Source: Chrysopilus asiliformis | Lineage: Eukaryota; Arthropoda; Insecta; Diptera; Rhagionidae | Length of the DNA stretch: 64,000 bases | Reading direction: 5' to 3' | Assembly (NCBI GenBank): GCA_964034945.1 | Contig: OZ035961.1 | Location: 24,562,161 to 24,626,160 of the forward strand | Position numbers and translations under genes: made by a program | The notes under the pieces: generated by a model | What the model was told of the DNA's origin: nothing | Seen by the model: only the letters and a program-made list of their open reading frames with translations | Databases searched by the model: none | Part shown: in pieces, positions 1-11,060 of the stretch | Layout of the letters: every line of letters begins with the position of its first letter | Position numbering within the stretch: the first letter of the stretch is position 1

Positions 1-1880
1 TTTTCCACCTTGTGTCAGATTGAAATCACAATATCGCTGCAGGTGTGAACAGAATTTGTTTCAGGTGAAATTTTTTCGAAAATGGACATCGAAAGCTTAA
101 TACCGATTTATCATTTTGCTGTGTTTTTTTTTTTTTTTTGTTTTATCGCTAAATGTCTTGAGAACTGTTTATGGGGTGTACCTGAAACAAGTGTAACGGT
201 TAAATGTACCAAAGATAAGATAATAGAATTTTTATGAAAGCATATTTCACTTAAGTTCAACACTCGTTATCTGTTATCATTTAATTGCGTAAAGCTAATA
301 GATTGCGTCTGAAAGCACGAAAACGACGAATGACACGTCATTCGATAGAAATTTTCAATTCATGGCACCGGCCGGCTAGAGGAAAATTTACATAGAAGAG
401 TTGATTGAACACGAATTAATGCTGCCCCAGAGACATCAAGACACTCGTCCAAGTGTCCGGCCAATAAAAAAAAATCTTTTAATAGAAAGAAGTCTTCATA
501 TATGTATCTATCACTATGCATACAAATTATGCACTTTTGCTCAACTCGACGGGCGAGTGCAGATCTAGCTTATAAAATATACATAAATAAAATTAAAGCC
601 ATAACATTTTATGTTGATGATGACGTTTCATGTGTCATATGTGTGTGTGCGTGTAGTGTACACTCCTTACATCCGTTTCAAGGACCGGAAACTGAATGCA
701 CTTAACGCAATGCTAGTTGAACTTCTCCATGCCCCGATTATTCGAGGCTGTCCGTTTTATTTGAATCTAACCTCAATTTCATTGCCCATGGTGACCGCTA
801 TCTGATTTTTAACCAATTTCGGTTGTCTCATGCTACCTGCAAAAGTTTAGGTAAACATTTCGGTAAAATTGTTTAGTTCATTGTTTTGTTTTGTCGTTTT
901 TTTTCAGCTTTTGATATAATGCAGTGGTCCGTGACGTCTGATGATGTTGCTTTTGAAAGGGGGAAGCAGTTTTCGGACAGGTGTGTTTCTTACTCGTATA
1001 ATAGGCAATTGATTTTAATATTTCTATTGTGGTGGAGAAATGGAAAAAAATTGTCCTATTTTGTGTTGTTTCTAGTAGTAAATAGATGTTGAAATTCATC
1101 ACCATAGGACAGAACTATATCCAAATTCTGTCAAAACTCTTACTATTTAATATCTGCATTGCCAGTCGCGCGTTCTTTGCGGGAATGTTTTCATCGCCGT
1201 TCCACTGTCGTAATTAATGATTAAAAATTAGTTTTAAAACAGAATAATCGTGGAAATAAGTTTATATTTCCTGCAAAATCCTGGAAAAGTATTTATGTAT
1301 CAAAAATTAAGGCATTTGTAAATAAAATTGTTTTTGTCTTTACCACATTGACTGCCATGGCTATCATTTTTGATAGGCACTGCTGATTCCATGGGGCACT
1401 GTCTATCATATTTGATAGCCAGTGATGTGTCCCTGAGGGCTATGGCTTGCAAAAAAAATATGACTCCGTGTTAAAAACATCACAAATCACAAAGAAAAAG
1501 TATTCAATAATTTCACTTCTTTCAGGGAGATATAAACCAAAGGGTTCATGCTATATTTTATGTTTGGAATTTCAGACCTTTTATTTAAAATAGTACATGC
1601 CCTCCTACCTCTTTTCCAAATCAAGTTTCATACAAACTTTGTGCGGCCCCGGATCAGGACGGGTGGGCGAGGCAACGACGGCTAAAAATTCCCATAAATG
1701 ACTCTTCTCTCTACCCCTCGATAAACACATCAAGTATGTAGCGTCATTGGGGCGTAATTGAACTTTAGCTGAACAAGGCTATAAAAATTGTTGATTGAAA
1801 CGCAGCGGATTTAAGAATACAAATTCTCGAACAAACGAGGAAATCGAACAAACTTAACGCTACTTCGGATTCCAGAATAG
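1..1880. other. No gene recognised; AT-rich non-coding DNA
   Basis: No convincing coding region; the open frames are short, of low complexity and without recognisable domains. Around 1345-1435 two short palindromes occur (CTATCATTTTTGATAG and CTATCATATTTGATAG) beside TTGACTGCCATGG. That phrase resembles the ends of the TTAA-flanked element at 21971-22133, so this may be an old remnant of the same kind. Confidence 0.5.
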
Positions 1881-1882
1881 GC

Positions 1883-2420
1883 AAAGCTATAATTGCCAAT
1901 CTGGGAATTATTGAAAACCCGTATGGTGATTTAAGTGAATGGCGAACAGTTTTATCAAAATTCCACTATGAAGTCAAACTTTCCAATAAGATTTTTTAAA
2001 ACTTATTCCAATCGGATTTTGATGTATGGGAGTTTTATGTAGAATCATATCCTAAATAACTTTTGTTCTTGCACTTTTTTGATAAGATGCACCGTTTTTG
2101 AGATATTCACAAAAAACGATTTCGTTCGTATGGGGGGTACCCCCCCTGATGGTCCATTTTTGCCCATTAACGAACTTAGCCTCGCATTTTACGAAAAACG
2201 GATCTGCGCAAAATTTCAAGTCTCTAGCTCAATCCGTGCGCCCGCAATCCGCGCCACAGACAGACGGACGGACGGACGGACGGACATGCAAAATTCAACT
2301 TTTTTTTATCATTCTAAACACACTGGTGTAATTCATTTTTATGTGTGATGACGGGATCTTGGCGTTACAAACAGTAAGGCAAAGTTAATATACCCTTTGG
2401 TTTCACCATACGGGTATAAT
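1883..2420. repeat. Dispersed repeat, copy 1, with a GACG-rich tetranucleotide run
   Basis: About 215 bp (1883-2099) is closely matched at 4281-4500, including the shared phrase GATGTATGGGAGTTTTATG. Copy 1 continues through a GACGGACGGACGG run (about 2260-2285) to the phrase ATACGGGTATAAT near 2410. The open frames here encode tracts such as DRRTDGRTD, which are by-products of the tetranucleotide run and not a protein. The superfamily was not identified. Confidence 0.6.
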
Positions 2421-3553
2421 GAATATTTAGCTCCTTAAAACAGAAATTTCAAAATATCTTCGCGCTACGGTGTTATTTTTTTCTGAATAACACTGCGAGG
2501 TGCTTACTTCTAGCTACGTTTTGAGGCGGTTTTAATTCGTTTCCGGATTTTTTCGAGAGTGCAGCAATTCATCCATGATTCCAAATTCAGCAGAAACGAT
2601 AATTTTTTTTTACAAAACTTGAATTGAGGTCGCCAAACCCTGCATATCCCAAAGTAGAGTACCATAGAGATAGGGAGAGGAGTAGGTGGTATGAAAGAGT
2701 GGGAAAGTGAGTAAAAATTCCAACTTTTTACTGTCCTGCTATTCTCTTTTCAACCCGTAAACCCTAACAAATGAAAATCTCTTAATTACTTATTTTATTA
2801 CTTTATCATATAATTTAAAAAAAAACATATTCAATCCAGTTGTAATTACGCTAGCAAAAATAAATTTTTCAATGTCATTAAAAAATCACTGTACCAAAAC
2901 TAGAAAGCATAAGTAAAATCATAATAACTCCATAATTATATAAAATTCCATCCATTTGTTTTACAAATGAAACTTTCCATTTCTAATTTCAAATGAAATT
3001 CACTCTTAAAATCATTAAGAAAACCTTAAATATTTAATTTTCTACTAATTGTTTAATGGTAACGATTTTTTTATATCAAATTACGTTGCACGGCATAAAT
3101 TAGAAATAAAATCTTAATAGACATCTCGTAATTCGTTGGCGAACTTTAACTCGTAGCGTCCAAAAGCGATAAAGAAAAAAAATGAACCAGTAAAGTCATG
3201 ACTTTGGGGAAGAAAAGTTCGTTTGGCTGTGAAACGGTTATTCGCCTAGTTTTTTTTGTAATTGAAAACTAACCGCATGTGCGCAAAATGCTGCGCCATC
3301 AGATCGGCTTTCTATGAAAGCGTCGAATGTAATTTTTTAGCAAAAAAAAAAAGATGAAAAAACGTGTAAAAAACGGTAAACGCTCCATGAAGAAAAGAGG
3401 AAAAACTGATCTATGAGTTGAGATTGAACCTAGCTTTGTAGCAGCTAGCAGCACGTACTTCGTTTATAGCGAATTTGCAAAGTTCAGTTGAAAATTTGAT
3501 TTAAAAAAAAAAAACCGGTGTAAGCACGCGGTCAGGTAAGCAAACGCCAGGTA
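2421..3553. other. No feature recognised; AT-rich
   Basis: AT-rich sequence with many homopolymer runs and no open frame of note. No inverted-repeat pair or similarity to other parts of the window was noticed. Confidence 0.5.
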
Positions 3554-3995
3554 TTAAGCTAGCATCAGACGAGCACACAAAACCTTAACACGTGTGATGA
3601 CTGACGTCACGAAAAAAACTCAAAACACATTTCAAACACATCTGACACGACACGTCCTTACACTTGAAATGTGTTGTTATCAGACGGTGTGAAATTTTTT
3701 TCCACACAATCGGATTTTTGTCCCAAAACGTGTTAACGTCGCTAGTCTTCCCACGAAATTTTGTCACACAATTACACACTGTGTTACGCAGATTGAGTAG
3801 TTATCAGACGGAGTGAAACGTCTCAAAAGGTGTGATGATGGAAGACGTTTGACAGCAGTCGAAATCGTCTGACACACTGATTTGCTATCAGACGGTGTGA
3901 TAGCTCTCTGACATTTTGTGTATTTTTCTCAAGCAATTTTGACAAGCAATTGTGCGGTATTTTCAATTTGTGAAGAAAAATAAAATAAAATTAAA

Positions 3996-4328
3996 ATGTC
4001 AAAAAGGAAATATGAGGAGATGATGGATATGGCGATTTTGGCAGCCTATATTGTGGAAAGCAGTGACGACGACGACGACGACGAGTCAATGGGTCGAAAG
4101 CGCAGTTGTTGGACAAAGGATTGGGTGTCGCGTCGCGAGAAGGAGGGTTTCTTTGCCAAATTGATGGTGGAATTGCGCTCTGAAGAACCCGAATTGTATC
4201 GGAATTTCTTACGGATGTCGGCCAGTCAATTCGATAATTTACTAACAATTGGTGAAGTCGCAGATAGAAACATAACAAAAGCTATAATTGAAAACCCGTT
4301 TGGTGATATGGCATTATTTGAAGTTTAA
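3996..4328 (+). pseudogene. Truncated PIF/Harbinger transposase, N-terminal part
   Basis: An open frame of 110 codons inside the inverted-repeat element. It has an acidic run (SSDDDDDDES, about residues 24-33), then a basic stretch with CWTKDW, then a segment ending NFLRMSASQFDNLL. That last pattern matches the N-terminal region that precedes the DDE nuclease domain in Harbinger transposases of animals. No DDE domain follows: from about codon 95 the sequence joins a repeat found elsewhere in the window. I infer an internally rearranged, inactive gene. The identification rests on the FLRMS...FD.LL pattern together with the TTA duplication and terminal repeats. Confidence 0.65.
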
Positions 4329-4500
4329 TCGAACAGCGAACAGTTGTATCAAAATTCCACTTTGAAGTCAAACTTTTCAATAAGATTTTTTAAAAATTCT
4401 CCGAATCGGATTTTGATGTATGGGAGTTTTATGTAGAATCATATCCTAAACAACTTTTATTCTTGCACTTTTTTGATAAGATGCACCGTTTTTAAGATAT
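4281..4500. repeat. Dispersed repeat, copy 2, inside the Harbinger-like element
   Basis: Matches 1883-2099 over about 215 bp with scattered differences and a small indel near the start. It coincides with the point where the transposase frame of the surrounding element ends. Confidence 0.65.
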
Positions 4501-4823
4501 TCGCTATAACACAGTGCGTGTGAAATGGCACGAATTCATGCCAGTTTACACATTGGGACATTTTCCCACAGTCTTAACACAGACCGAAAAATGTCAAAAC
4601 ACATACCACGTTTTACACAGGGTTATCAGACGGAGGCAAAATTCGTTTAACACACGTCAAAAAAATTGTCGTAACACAGGTTATCCCACGGTGTGTAAAC
4701 AAAAATTCTGTCACAATTTAAGTTATCAGACGGTGTTAACTGGTGTTACAATTTTGTGACGTCAAAATTACGTCAGTCATCACACGTGTTAAGGTTTTGT
4801 GTGCTCGTCTGATGCTAGCTTTA

Positions 4824-5683
4824 CCATCTGAAAGAGTCCAGCAACAATGCAACATACAATAGGCCATTCCAACCGCAGTTTTATTAAGGCATAGAGAAGG
4901 AAAAAAGACGGTCATGGTGGAGTAATACTCAAAAAAATTTACACTTTTCCATTCAGATATTGATATTGGTTTGGAAAAAATCTATCGGAGCCCTAGGAAA
5001 AATGGTAAAAGTTACTTTTATAGCGGTTATCCCGCATGCATATAAATCTATCGATAGGTCTAATACCTCATAAGAAGTGTTCTTTTGTAGAAAAAATACC
5101 TTCCTGATCTTGTTTTACACAAATGAGACGCTTGAAGAGGGCTCAACAGACGGTAATCGAAATGAACACCGAAGATGGCGATGTTCTGTTCTGATGTGGA
5201 AAAGAAGAAAATAATTTCAAGCTTTAACTAAAACGGGTAACGAGATGTGATTCACATCTATCGAGGCCAAGACAGAATGGACCATTGCTCAGCTTTTTAC
5301 AGTAAAACCCGACTAACCTGGCATAACGATATCATGAAGAAATTTCCATTTTTTTTTGCGGTTTGCGGTTTCGAAAAACCTTCCCTGATTTCTTACCCCC
5401 TTCCCTGCTACCACATACCTCGTTTAAGTAATTTTGATTCAGTTTTCACTGTTAGAAAAGGGGCTAACCATAAACTATGTAACACTTTTGGGTGGTAAGT
5501 AGAAGGAGAAGAAAGGTGGAAGGAGAAAAAAGGGTTGAGGATGTAAGGAGAGGATCACAGGTAATTTGATGGTGATATTAAATCGTGTGCGAAAAATTGC
5601 GTAAAAGTGTGACGATAAAGAGGATAAAGACGAAAAATTGCGTGAAAGCGTGACGGTAAAAAAGGCGAAAAGTTGTTTAAAGG
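4824..5683. other. No gene; short tandem duplication near 5589-5675
   Basis: No coding region recognised. Near 5589-5675 a segment of about 45 bp containing GAAAAATTGCGT and GTGACG is repeated in tandem with changes. Confidence 0.45.
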
Positions 5684-5685
5684 TA

Positions 5686-5898
5686 GAACCAGAAACAAAC
5701 GTCCGTGCGTGTGGCACCCACGCGATGAAAGTAAAAACTACGCATTTATATGAGTAAATGTATAATTGCGCGTTGCTGAGACGCGTTGCCGCGTCTGTGC
5801 CGCGTAGAGTAGGCTCAGTCTCTACTTTTAGACGCGGTGACAACTACTAGATGCCAGAACAAAATACTGCCGCACGCACGGACGTATGTTTCTGGTTC
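5686..5898. mobile_element. TA-flanked inverted-repeat element, copy 1 (213 bp)
   Basis: The left end reads GAACCAGAAACAAACGTCCG and the right end is its near-perfect reverse complement, flanked by TA (5684-5685 and 5899-5900). The GC-rich core contains GACGCGTTGCCGCGTC and GTAGAGTAGGCTCAGT. It is about 94 percent identical to the core of a second copy at 42693-42903, but the outer 23 bp differ much more between the copies. It has no coding capacity and resembles a MITE. The superfamily is uncertain; a TA duplication suits Tc1/mariner-like or other TA-targeting elements. Confidence 0.75.
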
Positions 5899-5900
5899 TA

Positions 5901-6800
5901 GCTTAATACCACTGAAATCAACCTCTTCCATATATTGTCCGCTATCTGTGGAATCTCTGACGGGATATTGATCTGGTTTTCATCATTGGATATCTTCGGA
6001 AGAGAATTTAATTGTCGTATGTTGTTCTAAAGTCGAAAGAATTGCTTTCATTCACGAAAATAACTGGCCCAAACCATATTTGGAAATTCTCAAGAGATTT
6101 TAACTAATTTTAAGTTATAGCCAAAGTCATAGCATTCTGTGCACTTATTTTACTCTTTGAAATTTTAGGGCTATCATTTATAATTTTTTACCTTTTTTTC
6201 GTGCCCATTTTTATTTTGATATAATATAGATTTTTTAATTTAATTTATTTTAACTATATTTTTTTCTTTCTTTTATGTCTTTCTTTTTACAAGCTTTTAT
6301 TACGGAGAGAAATCCCAATAGCAATATACAGTGAACTATTCTAGAATGATTCCCAAAAAATGGGGAAATGTTCCTATAATTTTAAGAAAATTTCTTATTT
6401 TTTTGGCATAAATTCCACTTATGTTTTTCCTAATTTTTGTAGGAGTCTGTCCTATTATTTCTCTCCGTGTAGTTTGTCAGGGTCAAATCTCATAGCCTAA
6501 TTTTAACCCACTGGCACTCATTCGGTTGGTTTGAAATTTTGCTCAGATACGTAGCTTCGATGACAATGTAGTATGTGTGCGTGCATGTACGAGAAAAAAA
6601 AATTGCGGCCGGCAGACGCTATTTTGTCAAAATCTAGCAGATGGAGTATCCGTCGTGTGGGGTCTCAAATGAAAGAGCTTTGAAAAATAACAAGATAAAA
6701 GTTAATTCGCAAAAACTTTCAACACTTTTATTTTTGAGGCTAAAGCCCAATGTAAATTATCTTTTTATTACACTTTAAAAGCTTGTTTTTTAATATTTTT
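5901..6800. other. No gene; partial dispersed-repeat head near 6478-6560
   Basis: No coding region. The stretch 6478-6560 (GTCAGGGTCAAATCTCATAG and what follows, with TTTGAAATTTTGC) is an old relative of the sequence that precedes the 122-bp tandem arrays at 33470-33530 and 28700-28800. Confidence 0.45.
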
Positions 6801-6804
6801 TTAA

Positions 6805-6917
6805 CCCATTTCTTGCCAATGGTGCATTTTTGCACCAGTAACTTCGAGCAACTTTGAGCCTTTTTGTTACCACATAGGAGTCAAAGTTGCTATTATGGAA
6901 TTGTGGCAAGAAATGGG
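6805..6917. mobile_element. piggyBac-like MITE (113 bp)
   Basis: The left end reads CCCATTTCTTGCCA and the right end TGGCAAGAAATGGG. They are perfect inverted repeats flanked by TTAA on both sides (6801-6804 and 6918-6921). CCC...GGG ends with a TTAA target are the hallmark of piggyBac elements. The interior has a further short hairpin (GGTGCATTTTTGCACC). No coding capacity. Confidence 0.8.
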
Positions 6918-6993
6918 TTAATGGAACTGAACCCTAGTTTGGTGAAAGATTCGCTCTTTTAGTGCGGAACTAACCTCTACGAGACCTACTCTA

Positions 6994-7165
6994 AAGCCCA
7001 ATTCAGACTAACAATTGCCATTAGATTTCGATTACGATTAAGCTTCCTGAGATCAAAGCTTTCATTTTGAGATCAAAGAGATCAAAGCTTTTATTTCCCT
7101 ATCGTTGAAAGCTTTAATCTCATTGGTCGAGAAGCTTCAATCGCAATCGCAATCTATCACGTCAC
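6994..7165. mobile_element. AGCCCAATT MITE, copy 1 (degenerate)
   Basis: Starts AGCCCAATTCAGACTAACAA and contains the family phrases GAAAGCTTT.ATCTCATTGG, TCGAGAAGCTTCAATCG and runs of AATCGCAATCG. The right terminus has decayed. It is related to copies at 20661-20806 and 58984-59330, which keep both ends and a TTA duplication. Confidence 0.65.
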
Positions 7166-7170
7166 ACACT

Positions 7171-8579
7171 GTTGATTGTTTTAAAACAAAACCTTTTTTA
7201 TGGATGGTTTTCTAACTTTTTTACTGTATAAAAACAGAATCAAGGGCCGAACTTTTTGTCGCAATCGACATTTCGACGATTAAGGATTCCGGCCTCAACT
7301 TTTGTAAAATCAGAAGTTATCGATTGATTTTTTTCAAAAACATTGTGACAAACTTGAATCAAGTTTTAATAACAAAAACCAATTTCCGTTTTTTTATCAA
7401 CATTACTTAAATTGTTGATTCTGAGTATATTCTAGCAATTTTTTCCCGTAATTAGAATTTAAATTACCCACGAAAAATTTCCCACAGTCCTATAGAAACT
7501 TTAGTGTTTTAAACTGCTATTATATACAACCATTATAGCAATTAATTTCTAATTTTAAGAGTAACGAGGTTCTTGTTACTTTTCTGAATCGAATTATCAA
7601 ATTAGGTATGTTTTAAAATTAAGTTCGAAGCTAAAATATTCTTACATCTACTTTTAAGACTAAAAAAATTAAAACTTCTGATATTTTTTTCCGATTAAAG
7701 AAAACTAGTCAAAAACTAAAGCAGGTTTTTGCAAATTTGGTAATAAAAATTTAATATCATCATTACCAAAGTGATTAAAGTTGATTGTTTTAAAATTTGA
7801 CCAATCAAAACTAAAATGCTTTTATTGGAATTCAGAACAAAACCTTTTGTCGCAAAAACGATTATATTTGCTTGCTTTGACATATAAATTAGTGCAGCAA
7901 TTTTCGACATTAGAATCGCAGAAAGTATGTTGTTGATAAAAAAAATATGAATTCAAGGTAAAAGATTATTTTTATAGTTTTTCAAACAAACAACGGCTCA
8001 TAAATTACATCACTTTTGGTTAAGTTTAGTTTCAGGAACATGGATGAGTTTCTTTATCAAATGTATTTGCAACGCCAAAAGAATCGATTTAAAAATATCT
8101 GATGTGAACAGCACATGAATTTCTTATACAAAATATACGTTCCTGTGCACTTCACACAAAAACCCGACGAAAAAACTTTGATTTATATAAAAATTTGATT
8201 TTTTTTACAAAATCTGAAATAACTCGATACCGGGAAACGGTAAAATTCAAAAAATATAGAGAATTTTAATATCTTTAGTTAACTGTTTTTTTTTTCGAAA
8301 AGTCTTTAGTCTTAAGCCGCCATTTGGGTGGCTCTTAGGCGGCCTTCAAACGATCAAAAAAAAATTGTCAGATATTGGACATAATTTTGTCAAGCTTTTG
8401 ATCGGTTTTTAACAGGAGTCGGATTTTTATACAGGAAACGGTCAGATCTGACCGAATGTTCCAACACCAAATTCGCAACACTGTTCCAACACCAAATTCG
8501 TCAACAGCGATCCCGAAAATCCCTGGGTGACATTTCTCAGCCTCCTAACGGACAAGTTTCATGGCAATAATCAATGTTT
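7171..8579. other. No gene; AT-rich, minor direct repeat
   Basis: No coding region recognised. Near 8457-8505 a segment containing TGTTCCAACACCAAATTCG occurs twice in tandem. A hairpin (AAGCCGCCATTTGGGTGGCT) lies near 8313. Nothing else stands out. Confidence 0.45.
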
Positions 8580-8581
8580 TA

Positions 8582-9810
8582 CACGGTAAAAACTGGAGTC
8601 TAATTTTAAGACTTTTTCCTTCTATTTTTTAAACTTTTGAAAGTTTAGTGGAATTTTAAACTATTTTCTCTATTTTTAAAACTTTTTGAAAGTTTAGAGT
8701 ATATTTTAGTCGAAAAGTTTAATATTTAGTGAGTTTCGGTTTATTTTTAAGACTATAGTTTAAAAAGTAAACTTTTTCTTTCTTAAAAATTTGTTTTAAA
8801 CCTCTCCGCCTTATTTCTAGACTTTTAATCGAAATATTAGACCTATAAGTTTGAGAACTAAACCTTGTAAGTTTTACTTCAATTCGGATAAAATTGAATT
8901 AAACTTTTTGTCTAATATTTAGTCTTTTCAGTTTATTTTTCTTTTTCAAATTCATCAGTCGGTCGGTCAATTTTTAGAAAAGTCGCGATGCTCGAATTCG
9001 ACTTTTCGGTCTAAAAACAAAACTTCAAAGTCTACAATTTATTCAGTTTTAGAAAATTGTGACTACTTTTTAATCATTTCAGCCTATAATTAAAACTCAT
9101 TATTCTAAAATTTAGAAAGTAAAGTCTGGAATTGGTTTATTTTAGAAGTCTGAGTATATTTTCTATACATATTAATCTAAAATTAAGAATTTAATTTGCG
9201 GGCGTGGATGGCTCAGTCAGCTAAGTGCTTGCTTGTGATCCAAAGAGCAGTGGTTCAAATTCCACTCAGGGCAAAAATAATTCGGCTTGAATTTGAATTT
9301 GGAACTTTTCTGCTCATGGACCTAAACACTTCGGCATTAGAGGCAATTTGCCTAAGCTCCTGGCATAAACATAAAAAAAAGGTTTGAAATTTAAACTTCG
9401 AAGTCTAAATTTGAGTCAGTTTTAGAAAATTGTAACTACTTTTTAGTAATTTCAGTTTGAAATTAAAACTTTTAAGTCTTAAATTTAGACCGGAAAGTAT
9501 TATTTACCCGGATAATTGACGAATTTTAGAAGTTTATGAATATCTTTTAACCATTCCAGTCTTAATTTAAGACTCAGACATCTTAAACTTAAACCATAAG
9601 GTTTTAATTTGAGAATTTTTAGAAATTTGGAACTAATTTTTAGATTTTTTAGACTAAAATTTAAATTTTAATACCTTAAATTTAGACCGGATAATACTAT
9701 TTTAAAAGAAAATAATTTCAAACTTTTAAAGTTTGATTTTTAGGCTCAAAAAGGTGTTGACCTATATGTAGGAAAAAAAGTCTTAAAATTAGACTCCAGT
9801 TTTTACCGTG
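8582..9810. mobile_element. CAC-ended, TA-flanked element A (1229 bp), CACTA/EnSpm-like
   Basis: Terminal inverted repeats of at least 34 bp begin CACGGTAAAAACTGGAGTCT. The right end mirrors them, ending CCAGTTTTTACCGTG, with TA on both outer sides (8580-8581 and 9811-9812). The interior is built of many diverged copies, in both orientations, of a phrase like TCTAATTTTAAGACTTTT. From established knowledge of animal CACTA/EnSpm non-autonomous elements, CAC(T/A)GTAAAAA-type ends and repetitive AT-rich interiors are typical, so I infer that class. There is no transposase. A tRNA-derived SINE-like sequence sits in the middle (9196-9390). Confidence 0.7.
9196..9390 (+). mobile_element. tRNA-derived SINE-like sequence inside element A
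   Basis: A box A-like TGGCTCAGTCAGCTAAGTGC (about 9209) and a box B-like GGTTCAAATTCC (about 9251) are spaced as in a tRNA gene. They are followed by about 110 bp of unrelated body and an A-rich end (ACATAAAAAAAAGG). This is the head-body-tail layout of a tRNA-derived SINE; it is not a functional tRNA because the acceptor stem does not close. It lies almost exactly at the centre of the surrounding inverted-repeat element. No clear target duplication was seen. Confidence 0.65.
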
Positions 9811-9812
9811 TA

Positions 9813-10395
9813 GAACACCAACCTCCTATTGTGCAAATATGAACCCTTTGTAGAAAGGAAAACGTCTAAACTTGCTTGGCTGCCTTTAAAAATTGTATAA
9901 TACAGTAACGCTATACACTGGGCACGCCAAAGCTCTAAAAAGAGATGGATGTAAAAATCCGGAGGTAAAACCGTGAATCAAAAATTAATTTAAAAAAAAA
10001 TCATAAATAGAAAAAAGCAACATAAAAATATATAAACGAATCTATTTTGGTTTTCACTGTATGTCAGAACGTAACCAGTAATGACTTCTTTATGGTGAAA
10101 ACTGAAAACACGTTTAGCGTTCCGTTCACCGGTGAAATGTTGCTGACGTTCTACTGGCTGAACTTGAAATTATTTCGCTTAGGTTTATATTCTAAAAAAT
10201 TTTGTCTAGTTTTTTGCCAACTTTTGTATACTTCCATGGCGTATCTCGTGGATTTTTTTGTGTTACCTTTCTCTGAAAACAATAGAAAAATAATTTTGCT
10301 ATAGTTTACTATGCAATGGGGATAATGGCAGTCACTAACCCGCATTGATGTAAATCACCAACTAAAGCGGTATTCACACTGCTCAAGTATACTGA
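9813..10395. other. No gene recognised
   Basis: The open frame at 10047-10304 (85 codons) has no recognisable domain and overlaps low-complexity T-rich sequence. Treated as non-coding. Confidence 0.4.
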
Positions 10396-10404
10396 AAGTA
10401 TGTA

Positions 10405-10840
10405 AATGGGCACGTTCAGTGAACTGAGCCGCTCTGGAGCTCTAGAGCGGCTCAGTATTTGTTAAAAAAAGCTCTCAGCTGAGCTGCTCAGCGTGCACTG
10501 CTCAGTGCATGCTGGTCACAAACCATCAACTGTGAAAGTGTCTTGAGTTTTAATGGAACGGGATAAGATTTTTTGCTCAATAATCAGCATTTGCTTGGAC
10601 CAATTTCAGAAATTGCTGAAGACTGCAGTTGTACCACTCAATACTCCACGCTGCGGGGTACGACACCCGCTAGAAATGTCGACTATTTTGACATATCGCA
10701 GCGCTCACTAAGTGAGCGTTCTTTTGTGGCGCTCAGTAAAGAAGCTGAGCCGTTCAAATAGAACGCTTGCATTCAGTAACTGAGCTAGTGAGCTGCTCAA
10801 AAAACTTCTGAGCAGCTCAGTTCACTGTAGGCGCTCAATG
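10405..10840. repeat. Imperfect foldback rich in GCTCAG / CTGAGC
   Basis: The left part has CAGTGAACTGAGCCGCTCTG and the right part its near reverse complement, CAGAAGTTTTTTGAGCAGCT flanked by CAGTTCACTG. GCTCAG or CTGAGC recurs more than ten times through the stretch, along with perfect short palindromes such as AGAGCGGCTC. Probably a decayed inverted-repeat transposon with many internal repeats. Exact ends were not found. Confidence 0.5.
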
Positions 10841-11060
10841 ATTCTGTCATCCACAGGTTTCAATTTCCTGTTTCAAGTGGAATGAAAAACTGAACGAAAA
10901 CATAACCTAGAATTTTCCGAGAAAAAATATCACGACCCTTTTTTTTGTGAAAATATTTGCGAATTTCACCTAAAACTGTTGCCGAAGGGTTTTTTTTTAA
11001 TACTTGTGTTGATATAAGTTTGATATATCCTATTCTACTACTATTTTGGGTCACCAACTA

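Larger units (their letters stand above)
3557..4820. mobile_element. PIF/Harbinger-like DNA transposon, non-autonomous
   Basis: Long terminal inverted repeats of about 50 bp start AGCTAGCATCAGACGAGCAC at the left and end with the reverse complement at the right. They are flanked by TTA duplications (3554-3556 and 4821-4823), which fits the TWA target preference of PIF/Harbinger. The interior holds repeated subterminal phrases such as TTATCAGACGGTGTGA in both orientations and the N-terminal part of a Harbinger-like transposase (3996-4328). The catalytic DDE region is absent: the reading frame runs into a dispersed repeat (4281-4500) also present at 1883-2099. The copy should therefore need a transposase supplied from elsewhere. 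Confidence 0.8.

Noticed and set aside
2079..2348. Overlapping frames with RTDGRTD-like tracts
   Set aside because: These are translations of a GACG tetranucleotide run inside a dispersed repeat.
5475..5843. 122-codon minus-strand open frame
   Set aside because: It overlaps the TA-flanked element and a short tandem repeat, and low-complexity F/S/P composition argues against coding.
9196..9275. A functional tRNA gene
   Set aside because: Box A and box B are present but the acceptor stem does not pair and a SINE-like body follows.
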